From NCBI GenBank assembly GCA_003694495.1, contig RFJO01000014.1, forward strand, positions 1-22,429: a stretch of DNA of 22,429 nucleotides, in the 5' to 3' direction. The notes beneath the pieces were generated by a model. The model did not search any database, was not told the origin of the DNA, and was given only the letters and a program-made list of their open reading frames with translations. Of the stretch, positions 22,157-22,429 are shown piece by piece. The position numbers were made by a program, and so were the translations under genes. Within the stretch, counting starts at the first letter, position 1. Each line of letters opens with the position of its first letter. This DNA comes from Candidatus Woesearchaeota archaeon (GTDB lineage: Archaea > Nanobdellota > Nanobdellia > SCGC-AAA011-G17 > GW2011-AR17).

Positions 22157-22429
22157 ATGCCTTTAATAAGAAGAGCTAAGCCAGCAAAGAAAGCAGTTAA
22201 AAAAACTGCAAAGAAAAAAGTTGCTAAGAAGAAAGTAGTTAAAAAGAAACCAGCAGCAAAGAAAAAAGTTGTTAAGAAGAAACCAGTAAAGAAAAAAGCA
22301 GTAAAGAAAGCAGCAAAGAAAAAAGTTGTTAAGAAGAAACCAGTAAAGAAAAAAGTAGCAAAGAAGCCGGTAAAGAAAGCAGCTAAGAAAAAAGTTGCAA
22401 AGAAGAAACCAGTAAAGAAAAAGAAAAGA
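22157..22429 (+). CDS. Lysine-rich histone-H1-like repeat protein (3' end outside window)
   Basis: The frame is open to the window edge and gives 91 residues: MPLIRRAKPAKKAVKKTAKK and then irregular repeats of KKxAKKKVxKKKPVKKK. It contains only Lys, Ala, Val, Pro, Arg, Thr and the few N-terminal residues. This is the composition of the C-terminal tail of histone H1 and of bacterial H1-like proteins (Hc1, AlgP type). It probably binds and compacts DNA, or neutralises RNA or other polyanions, without a fixed fold. No globular domain is visible; one could follow outside the window. The N-terminus lacks a signal peptide, so it should act inside the cell. At DNA level it contains a 46-nt exact repeat 57 bp apart. 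Confidence 0.85.
   Translation, partial: MPLIRRAKPAKKAVKKTAKKKVAKKKVVKKKPAAKKKVVKKKPVKKKAVKKAAKKKVVKKKPVKKKVAKKPVKKAAKKKVAKKKPVKKKKR
22253..22355 (+). repeat. 46-nt exact direct repeat within the lysine-rich gene
   Basis: Bases 22253-22298 and 22310-22355 are identical, starting GCAGCAAAGAAAAAAG and ending CCAGTAAAGAAAAAAG. The 57-bp offset equals 19 codons, so the frame is kept. This points to a fairly recent internal duplication, by slippage or unequal recombination, in the coding sequence; repeat number may vary between strains. Confidence 0.9.

Noticed and set aside
22190..22429. Repetitive AAG-rich DNA as a possible CRISPR array or satellite
   Set aside because: The repeats keep codon frame, have no unique spacers, and encode a coherent Lys/Ala/Pro protein with a promoter and ribosome-binding site.

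Overview
The window is archaeal. It carries eIF5A, ribosomal proteins L7Ae, S28e, L24e and L40e, Spt5, SecE, FtsZ and a long-type FKBP. Most transcription units have a TATA box (TTTATAAA-like) about 25-31 bp before the start codon, so many mRNAs look leaderless or nearly so. The DNA is AT-rich, genes are packed with 4-14 bp overlaps, and small proteins are common. This fits a small-genome archaeon, possibly of the DPANN type, but the lineage is inference and cannot be fixed from this stretch alone.

Region 1 (1-6232, + strand) is one tightly overlapped operon: the C-terminal end of a PrkA-family AAA+ kinase, a DUF444/YeaH von Willebrand A protein, a SpoVR/YcgB protein, an unrecognised 141-residue protein and a second complete 798-residue PrkA. 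This is an archaeal version of the bacterial yeaG-yeaH-ycgB stress/stationary-phase set, with two kinases and one extra partner.

Region 2 (6229-10423, - strand) is a bacterial-type Hsp70 operon read grpE, dnaK, HD-domain hydrolase, dnaJ. It has a TATA promoter, a roughly 30-nt leader containing a 7-bp inverted repeat next to the Shine-Dalgarno, and a 24-bp perfect inverted repeat plus a 7-T run between dnaK and the HD gene.

Region 3 (10424-12494) has a Na/phosphate cotransporter-PhoU fusion protein divergent from a small winged-helix regulator.

Region 4 (12499-16405, - strand) is an information-processing and division block: FKBP; ftsZ; secE-spt5; and rpl7ae-rps28e-rpl24e-ndk, the last group coupled by 1-4 bp overlaps or 2-bp gaps.

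Region 5 (16478-19653, + strand) holds an unrecognised protein with an HEEFH zincin-like motif, a coiled-coil small protein, eif5A, rpl40e and a site-2-type M50 membrane protease. The protease start is separated from a perfect 10-nt Shine-Dalgarno by a stable 8-bp UNCG hairpin, the most unusual regulatory structure in the window.

Region 6 (19646-22429) has two coupled tRNA methyltransferases (TrmJ-like and Trm-G10-like, - strand), a TatD-family metal-dependent nuclease and the start of a lysine-rich histone-H1-like repeat protein that runs off the edge. I saw no tRNA, rRNA, CRISPR array or insertion sequence, and no intergenic gap reaches 300 bp.
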